Source: Ancistrus triradiatus
Lineage: Eukaryota; Chordata; Actinopteri; Siluriformes; Loricariidae
DNA length: 64,000 bases
NCBI GenBank assembly: GCA_025084515.1
Contig: JAJAGP010000966.1
Span: 162,501 to 226,500 of the forward strand
Direction of reading: 5' to 3'
Position 1 is the first letter of the stretch. Each line of letters opens with the position of its first letter. The notes beneath the pieces are model-generated. The model was not told where the DNA came from. It searched no databases and saw nothing but the letters and a program-made list of their open reading frames with translations. Of this stretch, positions 43,401 to 53,467 are shown piece after piece. The translations under genes were made by a program, and so were the position numbers.

Positions 43401-45363
43401 TGTAAACGCACTCGGTGATATTTTGACTGTAGGCACTTACGTTTCTCCACTGCTCAGATTTAAACTATGAACAATTACTCAAGTTTTTATACTCTAAATT
43501 AATTATCTGAAATACGCCAGTGTTCATTAGACTGGAATAAATGGGGATATAACTGTTTGATTGCTTATCGAGTGTAGTGGCTGTTAGATGTTGGGAATAC
43601 TTGATGGGAATTCCATGCAAACCACTCATAATAGAAGGAAGGAAATGAACTGCAATGTGTTATTATATAACGAGGAGGAATATAAAAACGTGTTGCTGCC
43701 TGCTTGAAGTGCCTCTGTCGGTACAGCACTCTGAGGAGATCTTATAAATGTCGACAGCAATATCAAAACATTATTTTTTCTCCAGTTACCGAACACATTC
43801 TAAAAGTTACCCAAGTCATGAATGTAGGTTGGAATGGCATTAAAACCAAATGCTGCACTTGACAAATATGAATGATAAGTCATATTTATGTAGCACTTTC
43901 CAAGAAGGAAGCGAATAGAAGAGGACAAAACACGGACATGGTGAGGAAATGTGATGAACTGTGAGCTAGGCTGTGCGGCAAACAAAATGGAGAGGTTTGA
44001 GGTTTCGATTTAAATATGGAAAGTGAAGGATGTGTTTCATGCAGGGGCTAAAATTTAAGCATTAAAATTAGTACACCAGTGTGACATGGTTTGTATTCGA
44101 GAGAGAGAAAAATCCCAGTGGTTTAGCCCTGCTTTTCCTGGTAATGGGGGCACTGGGTAGGGGTTGCTATTGTGGCGTCGGGGTTTTGGGTGATGATTTC
44201 CCAGTGATGAGTCACCACAGTGATAAGCTGGTGTCTTAAATTGCCGTGCCACCTGAGAGCAGGAAGCAATTTATTATCCTTTCTATTAAAGCGTTAATTT
44301 TGCATACTGTTTGGTATCGGACCCAAAAACACTGGCCTTTACTTACTTTGTTTACTTTAGTTATTGAGCTCTTTTATGGGAATTAATTTTTTCGTGAAAC
44401 TTTTGTATCAAACGTGAGAAAACTCCCTTTGTCACATCTGATATTAAGTCTGAAGGTGGCGAATATGACCTTCTGGTTAATGATTGACGCGGCCGTTTCG
44501 GCATCTTTGATCTTTTTCTGACCTATCTGCATCCAGGTTGTGTTTATTAGTTGATTGATGGATTTATGGTTCATGTATCGATGTGTTATCTAAAGCCACC
44601 GGTAACCACTCTGCGTTTGCGTGCGCTCAGTTCTGCGACGCTGCCCCTGATGATGAAGTGCGTGGAGGAGAACAATGGCGTGTCCAAGCAGATCAGCCGC
44701 TTCATCCTGCCCATCGGTGCCACCGTCAACATGGATGGGGCCGCCCTCTTCCAGTGTGTGGCGGCCGTCTTCATCGCCCAGCTGAATGACATTCCGCTTA
44801 ACTTTGTTCAGGTCATCACTATCTTGTAAGTCCGGCTGTCCGTCTGCAGCACGTACGAATCCATGTTAGACGTTATTAGAAAGAAATGGATCTTTTTCAG
44901 AGTGACGGCGACGGCGTCGAGTGTGGGGGCCGCTGGGATCCCTGCTGGAGGCATCCTGACCCTGGCTATCATCCTGGAAGCGGTAGGACTGCCCACTAAT
45001 GACCTCTCGCTAATCCTGGCTGTTGACTGGCTTGTGTAAGTAAAGAAGGTTTCAAATGAATTTGGGAAACTGAGCATGTGCTTACGTTAGAGGGTGCGAT
45101 ACAGGATCTAACCACGAAACAATATGGGTTCATTTCCCCGCAGTGACCGCACCTGCACAGTCATCAATGTGGAGGGTGATGCCTTTGGGGCGGGGCTGCT
45201 GCAGCACTTCACGGATCGTACCAGTAAAAAAGAGACGGTGGAGCTCGAGGAGGTGCGGCTGGAAGACTGCCCCCCGAAGCCTGAAGAGTCTCCCCTGATT
45301 ATGAAAGCTACTGACTTGAAAGCTGCCGGATCACGGATAGCTGAGGAAGAGTCCGTCATGTAG
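34450..45363 (+). CDS. slc1a5: slc1a5, neutral amino acid exchanger ASCT2 (complete, 8 exons)
   Basis: A sodium-dependent exchanger of glutamine, alanine, serine and cysteine in the plasma membrane, working as a trimer. Exons: 34450-34979, 40121-40163, 41902-41964, 42049-42215, 42312-42545, 44631-44825, 44901-45035 and 45144-45363; phases sum to 528 codons plus TAG. The start ATGGCAGCCGAC is the first Met of the open frame. Visible parts are TM1 (ANLLVILTVAAVIVGIFIGL), TM2 (FPGELLIRLLKMIIIPLVV), sequons NST/NIT in the exon-3 loop, SSATLPLMMKC of hairpin 1, NMDGAALFQC in TM7, AAGIPAGG of hairpin 2, and DRTCTVINVEGD in TM8. The Cys in that last motif replaces the EAAT arginine, as in neutral-amino-acid members. 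The end EESVM matches SLC1A5; SLC1A4 lacks that terminal Met. No frame breaks. Confidence 0.96.
35885..36480. mobile_element. Internal part of the CCGGCCACTTTATTAGG element, in slc1a5 intron 1
   Basis: Shares GATGGTACACTGCTCATAAA and CTCAGTTGGGATTAAGG with the copy at 23417. It continues into a longer internal region (CGTCAGACCAGGCAACATTT, CTGTAGCCCATCTGCTTCAA) typical of fuller copies in other fish. Termini are absent. Confidence 0.65.
37430..37745. mobile_element. Second copy of the GGGGTGGGCAATA MITE, in slc1a5 intron 1
   Basis: Shows CACGATACACGATATTTCTC internally and the right end ATTGTGATAGTGCCCACCCC; the left end (TTAGGGATGATTATCACAA) has decayed. Confidence 0.65.
38358..38520. repeat. 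CT-rich, poly(A) and poly(C) low-complexity tract
   Basis: CT runs, a 20-base A run at 38400, more CT runs and a 15-base C run at 38506. Homopolymers of this size are prone to length errors. Confidence 0.95.
41450..41650 (-). mobile_element. tRNA-derived SINE, antisense, slc1a5 intron 2
   Basis: The reverse complement reads GGTAGCCTAGTGATTAAGGT, GGTTCAAATCCC (box B consensus) and the GTCGCTCTGGATAAGGGTGT tail. Same family as 42645. Confidence 0.8.
42645..42897 (+). mobile_element. tRNA-derived SINE in slc1a5 intron 5
   Basis: Box A-like TAGCCTAGTGGGTAAGG and box B-like GGTTAAAATCCCA are followed by the tail GTCGCTCTGGATAAGGGCGT / CTGCTAAATGCTGTAAATG, a LINE-type tail seen in many fish SINEs. 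The head (about 42630-42690) is duplicated directly in front of the full copy. Confidence 0.8.
42898..43405. mobile_element. Fold-back element in slc1a5 intron 5
   Basis: The left arm AATCAGATTTCTGCAGTTAT is mirrored by the right arm AAAATCTGATTTTCTGCAGT, and GTAAACGGTGTACTCCAGT by ACTCCAGTGCATGTAAATCC. The middle (GTTGCCAGGTCTGCT, ATCTGGCAACCCCG, GGCTGGTTGCAAAGTA) matches a segment at 1175-1400. Confidence 0.65.
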
Positions 45364-45640
45364 ACGTTCCAAATCGACCTTCTAAATATCTCTGTCTCTG
45401 ACAATCAAATTACAGACGGGACAAAGCAAGGATGAGTTTGAGTTATTAAAGCAATTATTTTATTAGGATTTTCTACTAGAGTTCAAATGTTTCTTTTATA
45501 ATGAATACTGCTTTACGTCTTTATTTATTTTCTTCCGTTAGGCGGTTTTAAAAACAAAAAGGGCTGGGTTATGACTTCACTGAAGTCAAATGTCTCCGTT
45601 CCAAATATGCACGGTTAGCAACTTTAAAAGCAATAAAGAC
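45364..45640 (+). other. slc1a5: slc1a5 3' UTR (probable)
   Basis: Short AT-rich tail after the stop. ATTAAA occurs near 45447 and AATAAA at 45632-45637, either of which could direct polyadenylation. Confidence 0.45.
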
Positions 45641-45819
45641 GTGTTGTTTTTTACATCGCAAGCGTACCCTAGTCCCCAACTAGAGATGCGTTCAGATTTG
45701 GGCGCACAACTAACACATGGGAAGGTGTATGCTGTATTCTTGTATCAGTCGAAAACACTCCGTTCACCTACTTCAGTGAGTTATTTATGTTAACGGATAT
45801 TTAATTCATTTGTACAATA

Positions 45820-45858
45820 CTGTGTAAAAGTCTTAGGTCACCATTAGGTCACATATAC

Positions 45859-45913
<55 letters not shown>

Positions 45914-46248
45914 AAACAGCTTTTTGTAGGTTACAGTGGTAAATATTTAGTGCGAGCTCCCCTTATACTTGATGGCAAGTCGACCCTTTTTACAGTCTGA
46001 AGAAGCTTGATCAGGAATGGCCTTTTTGGAGCGGTGGCAGCATCACTTTTTCAGAAGGGGAGCAGGGTAAAAGGCTGAGATATGCTAACGCTCACAAAGA
46101 TCGCAATGAAGATAAGTGACAAACTATGGAGTGACGAATCTTTGAATTTTTTGGGTCCAAACGTGTAACTACATGCTATATAGTCATTATACCATTGCTA
46201 AAACAACAAATCTAAAGGTGGCCTAAGACTTTTGCACAGTGCTGTATG
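45820..46248. mobile_element. Tc1-like/MITE copy with CTGTGCAAAAGTCTTAGGC ends, after slc1a5
   Basis: The left end ACTGTGTAAAAGTCTTAGGT and right end GGCCTAAGACTTTTGCACAG are inverted. A (TG)n(TA)n tract at 45860-45910 lies inside. Interior text such as TTTTTGGAGCGGTGGCAGCA resembles transposase DNA, but no frame survives. Confidence 0.75.
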
Positions 46249-46279
46249 TTTTACCCTTTTCCCCCCACCTTTTTCTCAT

Positions 46280-48470
46280 TCTCTGAGTATGGCAGGGCGG
46301 TATGACTACTGTATCTAATGTAGTCTTTTAAATAATCAGCATTCGTTAGACACGAGTGAAGGAAGGATGAATACTCTGCTTTAGCACAGTCACTCTGAAT
46401 AGGCAGCGCTGTTTATGTGAGCTGGCTGATGATTAACTCAAGATTTTTATTTCCTCAGCAGACGTGCCTCAGCTTTAACCCTTAAGTAAGTCTGACTTTC
46501 AACTAAAAACATCCTGCAGCCGATACAATCACTCAGCCACACCAAAGGGCTCAGAGTGTGGACTGTAACGTTGCTGGGTTGCAATCTGTACGTTTTCCGT
46601 GTATTTATTGTGTATGATTGAGTTAATGTGATTATTGTAAATGATTGTTATCATGTTCAGGCTCAGTATAAAATTATCTGAAATGTGACCAGACTTGAGG
46701 ACCTGAGCCTGAACCGAGTAAATAATTATCACCCCATGTTATTCTGGCGTGTGTGCAAAACCGGTGGCGGCTGTAGGTGGAACCAAAAGGAATAGTTTTC
46801 GAATATGCAAAACACTCCTGATTTTACAAATAAAGAGTTTTGTAATTAAATCATATCGTTTTTAAACCTTGTGTTGGTTAAACAAGTTCAGCAACCACAT
46901 TTTCTTCTGAATATCCCTGTCATTACCTTCTAAAGGAAATTCTAGCACAGGTCCATTGAACGTTTTGAATAGAGCGCTGAACGTGATACCCCAGGTCAGC
47001 ATGGTAACGAGGCCGCACGATTGTCCTGAGGACTTTGGGATGCTTGTTTCTGGAGCTTCATGTCCAGTAATCCCCTAATCTGTCTAAATTCCACGGATGT
47101 AGATCCATCTCTAAACCAGTACAAGTTCAAAACTACACTCTTGAAGGTCCTCTGATTTAGAAGTGGTGCAAATCAGTCTGAATATTGCATGTCGTTTTAG
47201 TTGACAGACCGTTAGTTCACAGGTTTTTTGGGTTGGCACCCATTGCTCATTTTCATGACATCTTTTTTAAGTTTATTTAAATTAAACGTTAAACTTTCAG
47301 ACACAGGACATTCTTACGCAGCCCTGCTGGTGACATCCCATCTCAATAAGATTAAGGCGAGGGAACGACTTGGTGACTAGTCCCACGCCTTAATCCCACG
47401 TCTTAATTTTATTAAGAAGGGATGTCAGAATTTACAGACTGATTCTATTTTGCATTTCTTTTTTTAATTTAATACAATGTATTTTATTCCAGATGATATA
47501 ATCATCACTACGGTTCGAGTGAAGGGTTGATTCTTTCAAAAAACAAATTGCAAAAATGTCAGAATTGATTAGTATTTGGTATGCTCCCCCTTGATGGAAT
47601 GACAGCATGCACTCGAGCTGCACACACTCCACATGTATTAGTAAAATGAGAAGAAAAAGCCACATTTGGAATCAGGTTAAGAGTTTTTGTGTGTGGTCAG
47701 AAAAACCAGTTGGTTAAACATGTTAATTTTAGTACATTTCGGTTATTTTCCACACTAACATGCTGTATTTAGGGATTAACTATTTGTATATATGTTGTAA
47801 ATCTATAATGACAGCCAGGTAAGCTTTTCTAGTCTGAACAGTTTGCACCTTTTCTTTTACAGTGTCATTCATTCTTGTTTTCGTTACCATCCAGTCTCAT
47901 GCCTTCGGAGTATAGCAGTGTGATTACTCTATGTAATGTTGACTTTTTTAGGTAATCAGTGTTAGTTAAACACACTTAGCGCAGTCACTCTGAACAGGCA
48001 GTGGCGTTCAGCTGAGTATGTCAGCAAACACTAACTTGGTGATGCTTTTGATTTTTTATTCACAACAAGAGCTCCTCAGGCTATCTTTAAAATCTGCCTT
48101 CTCTGCTTTTTAATAAGTCACCAACAACTGAAAAGCCATTGATCAATATGGTTAGGAGTGTAAATGATGTTATTGGGTTAAAACCGATACATCGGTGTAT
48201 TTATTGTGTTTAATGATTGTGTTTCAGATTTCAGTATCGCTAATGATCAGTTTCATGTCCCAATGAGTCTGACCCAATGTAGAATAATCTATGTCTTAAA
48301 ACACTTACCACATGGAGCCACTGTCCTATGGCAATGGGATTAGCAAATTGAGAGTTTCCTGACTGGTCCTTTGCTCATAATGACTTTCCAATAGTCAAAT
48401 TTCCATAGACTTAAATCCATCTTTAAGCAATTAGAGGTCTGGACTGTTGGAGGCTTGTGCTACCTTCATG
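46280..48470. repeat. Ancient local duplication between slc1a5 and fkrp
   Basis: Segment 46280-47140 and segment 47880-48470 share ordered blocks: AGTATGGCAGGGCGGT / AGTATAGCAGTGTG, GCACAGTCACTCTGAATAGG / GCGCAGTCACTCTGAACAGG, GTGTATTTATTGTGTATGAT / GTGTATTTATTGTGTTTAAT, and TAGATCCATCTCTAAACC / TAAATCCATCTTTAAGC. Divergence is substantial. Confidence 0.7.
47318..47430. mobile_element. Short copy of the GCCCTGCTGGTGAC element
   Basis: CAGCCCTGCTGGTGACATCC then CAATAAGATTAAGGCGAGGGA, with the inverse TTTATTAAGAAGGGATGTCA at the far end. It has no expanded minisatellite, so it may represent the unexpanded state of the element at 28190-29135. Confidence 0.5.
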
Positions 48471-49639
48471 TATCCTTGTAGTAAAAATCTTCCCTTAAAA
48501 CGAATACATTTTCACCTTGTCTTTTAGAACTACATTTTTTGCATCGCAAATGTTTGATAAATTATGTTTTGCTTCAATTTGTTATGCTCCAGCGGTGCTC
48601 TGTTCTTGTTCTTACATATACACAAGGGTCATTCGTGTTATTGACCGTGTAAACATTCATTAACATCGAGAACTTTGCACATTTTGTTCTTGATTATTCA
48701 TTCACCTCGTGTTCTTTTAACCTTTTTGTCTGCGTTTTAAAATGCACCAGCGACAAACATTCATTACAACCTATGGCCGCTACTCAGTGCTATGCACATA
48801 CACCAAAGCGTTAACGGTTCAAACGGGACTTTTTACATGATTTTATTTTCATTTAAAGTCTTAATCTTATCAACTAACCCACAAAAATGTTTTCATATGT
48901 GAGTAATTATGTTAATACAGAAGCCATGATTATGATAAACCAGTGCAGATCAATATAGATTGAGAAACACGATGACAGTTGCTGACAAATAGAGTAAGTA
49001 AAACTTGCTAGTGCCACCTTGTGCTCGAAGATGATGTAGGCGTGTCGATGCTGAGTAGTGTCACAGGCCATTATACAAACTTGTATTATTTATGCTTTAC
49101 TTTTCTTTGTACTTGGACTTAAATGTTTTAATTTGCACTGGATCTCTACCAATCCACGCATATGTTCCACCTAAATGGCTCCATTTTTGTTAGTCTGGTT
49201 AATTAAAAATGTCTGAGGTGAACGGATGTTTCTTCCAACAAAGAGAGCACAGTCACATCTTTGCTATATTCTGAGGTTTTATATAAAATCATGCTAGAGT
49301 TCATAGCTAGTTACTTTATTGTGGTCAGTGTTGTGGTCAGTATCACTCTGGAACTCAAATCCAATTTCAGCTGCGAATCTGCCTCAATTCCTTATTGAGG
49401 AAAAACCTGCAGAGGTCCTTAAGATTTGCGAGTTCATAAGAAAGTTCTTAATTCGCCATTCTAAAAAAAAAACTTAAGTTGTCAAATATTTTCTTAAGAA
49501 AATGGGCATTATTTTCTCATGTTGTCTATACAGCATTTTAGAGCTTACAATTATTATTACATTTACATTATACAATTATTTAATAATGAGAATAAGTCAG
49601 TCTCTGAAAAAAAGCATGCTCCTGCTTGGACCAAAAAAT
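48471..49639. other. AT-rich intergenic DNA before fkrp 3' end
   Basis: No feature recognised apart from short fold-back TTAAGAA motifs near 49430-49500. Confidence 0.4.
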
Positions 49640-49774
49640 ATTTAGAAACTTTGGACAGTAAACTTTATTTCCAGTTTATTTCACATAAACATGACCCTTA
49701 TAGACACTTTATGTATGACAATGACAACTCTTAACACATGGCAACCACACCATGTCAATGTAACGTAGTTGTAA
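49640..49774 (-). other. fkrp: fkrp 3' UTR with candidate poly(A) signal
   Basis: TTTATT at 49664-49669 reads AATAAA on the minus strand, about 105 bases after the fkrp stop. The convergent slc1a5 tail ends about 4 kb away. Confidence 0.4.
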
Positions 49775-51353
49775 TTACAGTAAACCCTTATTCAGCCTCT
49801 TCTTGGCAGGGTTTGGGTATTGAGGGTTCTCAATGACCCCTTCTCCAAACTTAAGCTCCAGGAAGGCGCGGTGGTTGTTGGGACCGAATGCCGTTATGCC
49901 GGCAAATGTCATTGGTACGAGTGGCTTTAAGAAGTGTTCGGGGAACCCACGTCCTGCTTGTGTTCGGTCCATGTGTCCTTGGTCATGACTCCGTTGCGGG
50001 GGTAGAAGGGCCAGAGGTCGACGTGCAGATGATTGGTTTCACTGAACTGGACACGGTAAAAATCTCCCTCCACAGCTCGCTCCCATATGTAGCCATTCGC
50101 GTCCACAAGCGATCCTGAATCCAGGTTCTTTAGGTATTCACATTTGGGCACGTCCTCGAGATAGATTCCCAAATCCACGTCGTAGTCCCAGGGTATAATG
50201 TCCTGATGTCTTGCTGCTCCCAAGAGACTACCCCCTTCCAACCAGTAGCGCACTCCAGAACTCTCCAGGATGTCGATAACGTATTTTGTGGTTTCTCTAA
50301 GGGCGCGAAGGCAGCAGGGTGGAGTCCAGCGCTCCAGGTAGAGATACTCGGGTGTGTCTTCGTGCACGGTGCCGAAGCATCGCGCCGTCTCTTTGCTGCA
50401 ACCGAACCACTGCTCCTTTCCATCAGACCATACCAAGTGTTTCAAGCCAAAAGTTTTCATGAGCAGGCTGGTGGTCTCCTTGAGGCGAACGTCTGCCTCC
50501 ACTGGTTGTGTGCTGAACTGAAGAGGGGCCGGTGGCTGGCAGCAAACGACGGTCCCTCCAGCAGCTTTACCTTCCAGCCTCGTAAGGCAGTTTGTATAAA
50601 TAAAGCAGACAGCAGAGGACGTGCCAGCGGAACTGAAAGGTTGAAAAGGTCCTCGGTTCGAATCAGAATTGCTGCGTCACCATGCACAGCTGTGCACACA
50701 CCCCCGCTGCTCCCAGGTTCAAGAAGGTAGTATCGGGCAGTCCATTCCTTCAAGCTAACCTTTAAGTCCAGGCACTGAACAGCAGCGCGGGCGAGCACCG
50801 GGACTGCCACAAGGCGTATCGGCCCTCCCCGCGCCCACTCCAGCTCCTGGACGAGTCTGTAAAGTTGTCTTTCATGCTCCAATTCAATGCCGTCAGGCAC
50901 TAGCAGCACGAACTCAGAATGTATGTGAAACTCTGGACGGTGTGATTGGGGAGATTTGTCTGGGCTTGGGGACAAGACCAGCAGACGGGCACTCTCAGGC
51001 AGCATGAGAGGAGGATAAGGTGGGGCGTCTGCCACAACTAAGAAAGGCAGTCCCGGCATATGGTGCAAGAAGGACTGAGCTACACTGCCCACGTAGTTCT
51101 CGAATTCTTCAAACTCGCGCAGGAGGACAGTTATAAGGAGCTTGCCTTTCCTTCCCGCTACAGCTCTTGGTTCGTTATTCCCAGCCATGCCCCCCTCCAG
51201 CCCAGATGTTGCCGAGACGCCTTTTTTAAAGCCCTTACCCTGTTGGTGCCGTTTCTCTAGCATCTGTTGCTGGGTCTGGGATACATAATACAGGATAAGC
51301 AAGTTCAGCACAATCGCTCCCGTTAGCAACACCTGGCAGAAACTAATCCGCAT
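49775..51353 (-). CDS. fkrp: fkrp, fukutin-related protein (single coding exon, two frame breaks)
   Basis: A Golgi type II membrane enzyme that transfers the second ribitol-5-phosphate during alpha-dystroglycan glycan synthesis. The start at 51353 (MRISFCQ) aligns with the family start; an upstream in-frame Met at 51440 gives an extension not seen in the family. An N-terminal anchor (LLTGAIVLNLLILYYVS) is followed by the stem. The C-terminal LicD/nucleotidyltransferase part has four zinc-loop cysteines (FGCSKETARCFG, WTPPCCLRALRET), GGSLLGAARHQDIIPWDYDV with the DxD metal motif, NHLHVDLWPFYPRNG and a terminal GVIENPQYPNP. The frame breaks near 50497 (TGGAGG where TGGAAGG would give W-K-A) and near 49947 (GTGGGTTCCC where one more base gives D-V-x-F-P). 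With these two bases the length is about 526 codons, close to the 495 of human. No intron interrupts the coding region, as in mammals. Confidence 0.93.
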
Positions 51354-52889
51354 GATGACAACAACGGGCTCAACGCCTGGATGATGCAAAAGGCATGCCA
51401 AAGTTATAACGGACACGCAACTTGAGACCAGATTTCTCACGTGCTGTGGCTTGAAAAAAAAAAAGAAAACAGTTTTGAACAGGGAGCATGTAGATATATA
51501 TTTAGTCTCATCACAAGGGGTGAATGGTTATGTAATCATATTTGCAACTGTATCGCAGGTAGGAAAGGTGTGAAAAATGGGTCCATCGCAGACCTCCTGA
51601 AGCCCGTCGGAAAGGCTGGTTTGTTTCTGCCACTCTCCAGCCTTGGTTCATTATGAAATCCTTAACAGAATCGCTGGAAAACAAACATAGCCATAAATAA
51701 GACTTTGGTTTCTCCGTTAGCGTCCGTATCAATGTAATGTAAAGCGCTTTAAGAACTTTATGAAAGGCTTTCTGAAATGACAACTATCTGAAATCTGAAA
51801 CGTTTATCAGCAAGTCCAAAAGACAGGGTTGTGCCAGTGCCCTTGACAAAGGTTGTTTACACTTCTGTGTTGGCAGCATTAATGATGGAGAAACTACAGT
51901 GAGATTTTAGAGCAACCTTCAAGACGACCTTTTCCAGGGACGTCCATGTAATTTGTCAACAAAACAATGCAAAACCACATGCTGCACACAGAAGGCTTTC
52001 TGAAATGAGAACTACATTGACTGCTCTGTAGGATAGACTCGTCGTTTTGAACGATAACATCCGAAAGTAAAGATAAACAGAAAAGGGCAACAGTCAACAT
52101 TGACAAAGCCTTTTATAGACATCCGGAAGGACCCTTTATAATGGGAACCGTGTCAGTTTTGGTAAACAAACCTTTTCCACAAACAGACCACCAGTCTAGT
52201 CTTGTTAGTCAACAGGACACACGCACACTGGATTGTTTACACTGTAAGGTGCTATTCTGCAGGTGTACTGTCAACTAATGAAGATAAAATACACAAGCAG
52301 GAATGTGAACAAAGGCAGTTATTGGGGCAAAATGGGACATTATTGCAGAAAAAATGTTGAAGATGATGGTGCAGTAGATATCAGGCTATTGCGTTTTATA
52401 ATCGCTACAAAGCCACGTTATCTCTAAATCCACACTACAAAACATGGTCACCGATCCCAACAAAACAACTCTGCAGCTCAAGCTCTACGGTTAGGATTGG
52501 GTTTTCAATAAAAAACGAGGCAGGATTAACATTACACGGACAAAACGTTTAAACCTTATCGCTAGCTCTCCCCGTTATCCCAGCCGTCTGTATTCTTGCT
52601 TGCTGCTGTTGTGCAGGAAGCTCGGAGGATATCATTATTTGGCAGGAAGCTTTCGGTCGCGGAGAGCTCTCGGTTTTCCCCAATGGTGAATGGGATTCAA
52701 TTGGAGAAGAGCGCGTGGATCACTATTTGGCATCAGCGCCAGGTTTCGGTGCACATCTGTGACGAGGAAAGAAGGTGGATATAGATGGCTTCGGTAGTAT
52801 GTTAGTAGCAGCTTAGTGGCTAGCCTGTCCTGTTCGCTCGGTGCTTTAAATAAACTCCGCTTTGCTATTGCGAGAGCTTAGACGCCATC
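51354..52889. promoter_or_regulatory. fkrp-strn4 divergent intergenic region
   Basis: The two start codons face away from each other across 1.5 kb, so this stretch should contain both promoters and 5' UTRs. 52560-52889 is the GC-richer part nearest strn4. The middle (about 51820-52010) is a fragment of a Tc1-like transposase gene, so the region is not pure promoter. No TATA box was found on either side. Confidence 0.5.
51820..52010 (+). mobile_element. Tc1-like transposase middle fragment D, between fkrp and strn4
   Basis: GTGCCAGTGCCCTTGACAAA, TTCCAGGGACGTCCATGTAA and CAATGCAAAACCACATGCTG correspond to the central part of the transposase missing from copies A-C. No termini are visible. Confidence 0.7.
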
Positions 52890-53416
52890 ATGGAAGCGGA
52901 AGGATCCAGCGGGATCGGCGGCGGCGGAGCAAACGAGAGCCTCGCGAGCAGTGGAGTTCAGCGGAGTCCGAACGGACCGAGGACCGTCCTTTCAGCGACG
53001 AGCGCAGCCGGGGCGATGTCTGCGTCCTCCCAGCCACGGGAACAGCAGGACATGGAGGAAGCAGGCCTTTCGCTGCCCGGGATCTTACACTTTATCCAGC
53101 ACGAATGGAGCCGCTTCCGGGCGGAGAAATGCAGATGGGAAGCGGAGAGAGATGAACTTAAGGTAACTTTATTCGGCATTGTGTCCGTTTGCCCCGCGGT
53201 GGTTCGTGCAGTTTTTTCTTTACTTAATATGATTACTTCGGTTTAAATCCCATAGCTGATCCAGTATGTGTTTATTCCTTGTCATTTAAACGGATATCCT
53301 GATCCGTTCAAAATAGGACCTTATGGTAATATTGTCAACAGCGTATGCCCAGAACGTGGAGCTACTCCTATTATGGAGGCATTTGTCATTTGTCCAACAG
53401 CCTTTTATATTTGTCG

Positions 53417-53467
<51 letters not shown>

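Noticed and set aside
34450..45363. Assignment to slc1a4
   Set aside because: The C-terminus ESVM, the exon-3 sequons and the shared synteny with fkrp and strn4 favour slc1a5.
50206..50730. Plus-strand 174-residue ORF
   Set aside because: Antisense shadow of the fkrp coding region.
51354..51440. Longer fkrp N-terminus starting at the in-frame Met at 51440
   Set aside because: The extension has no counterpart in FKRP, and the Met at 51353 aligns with the family start directly before the membrane anchor.
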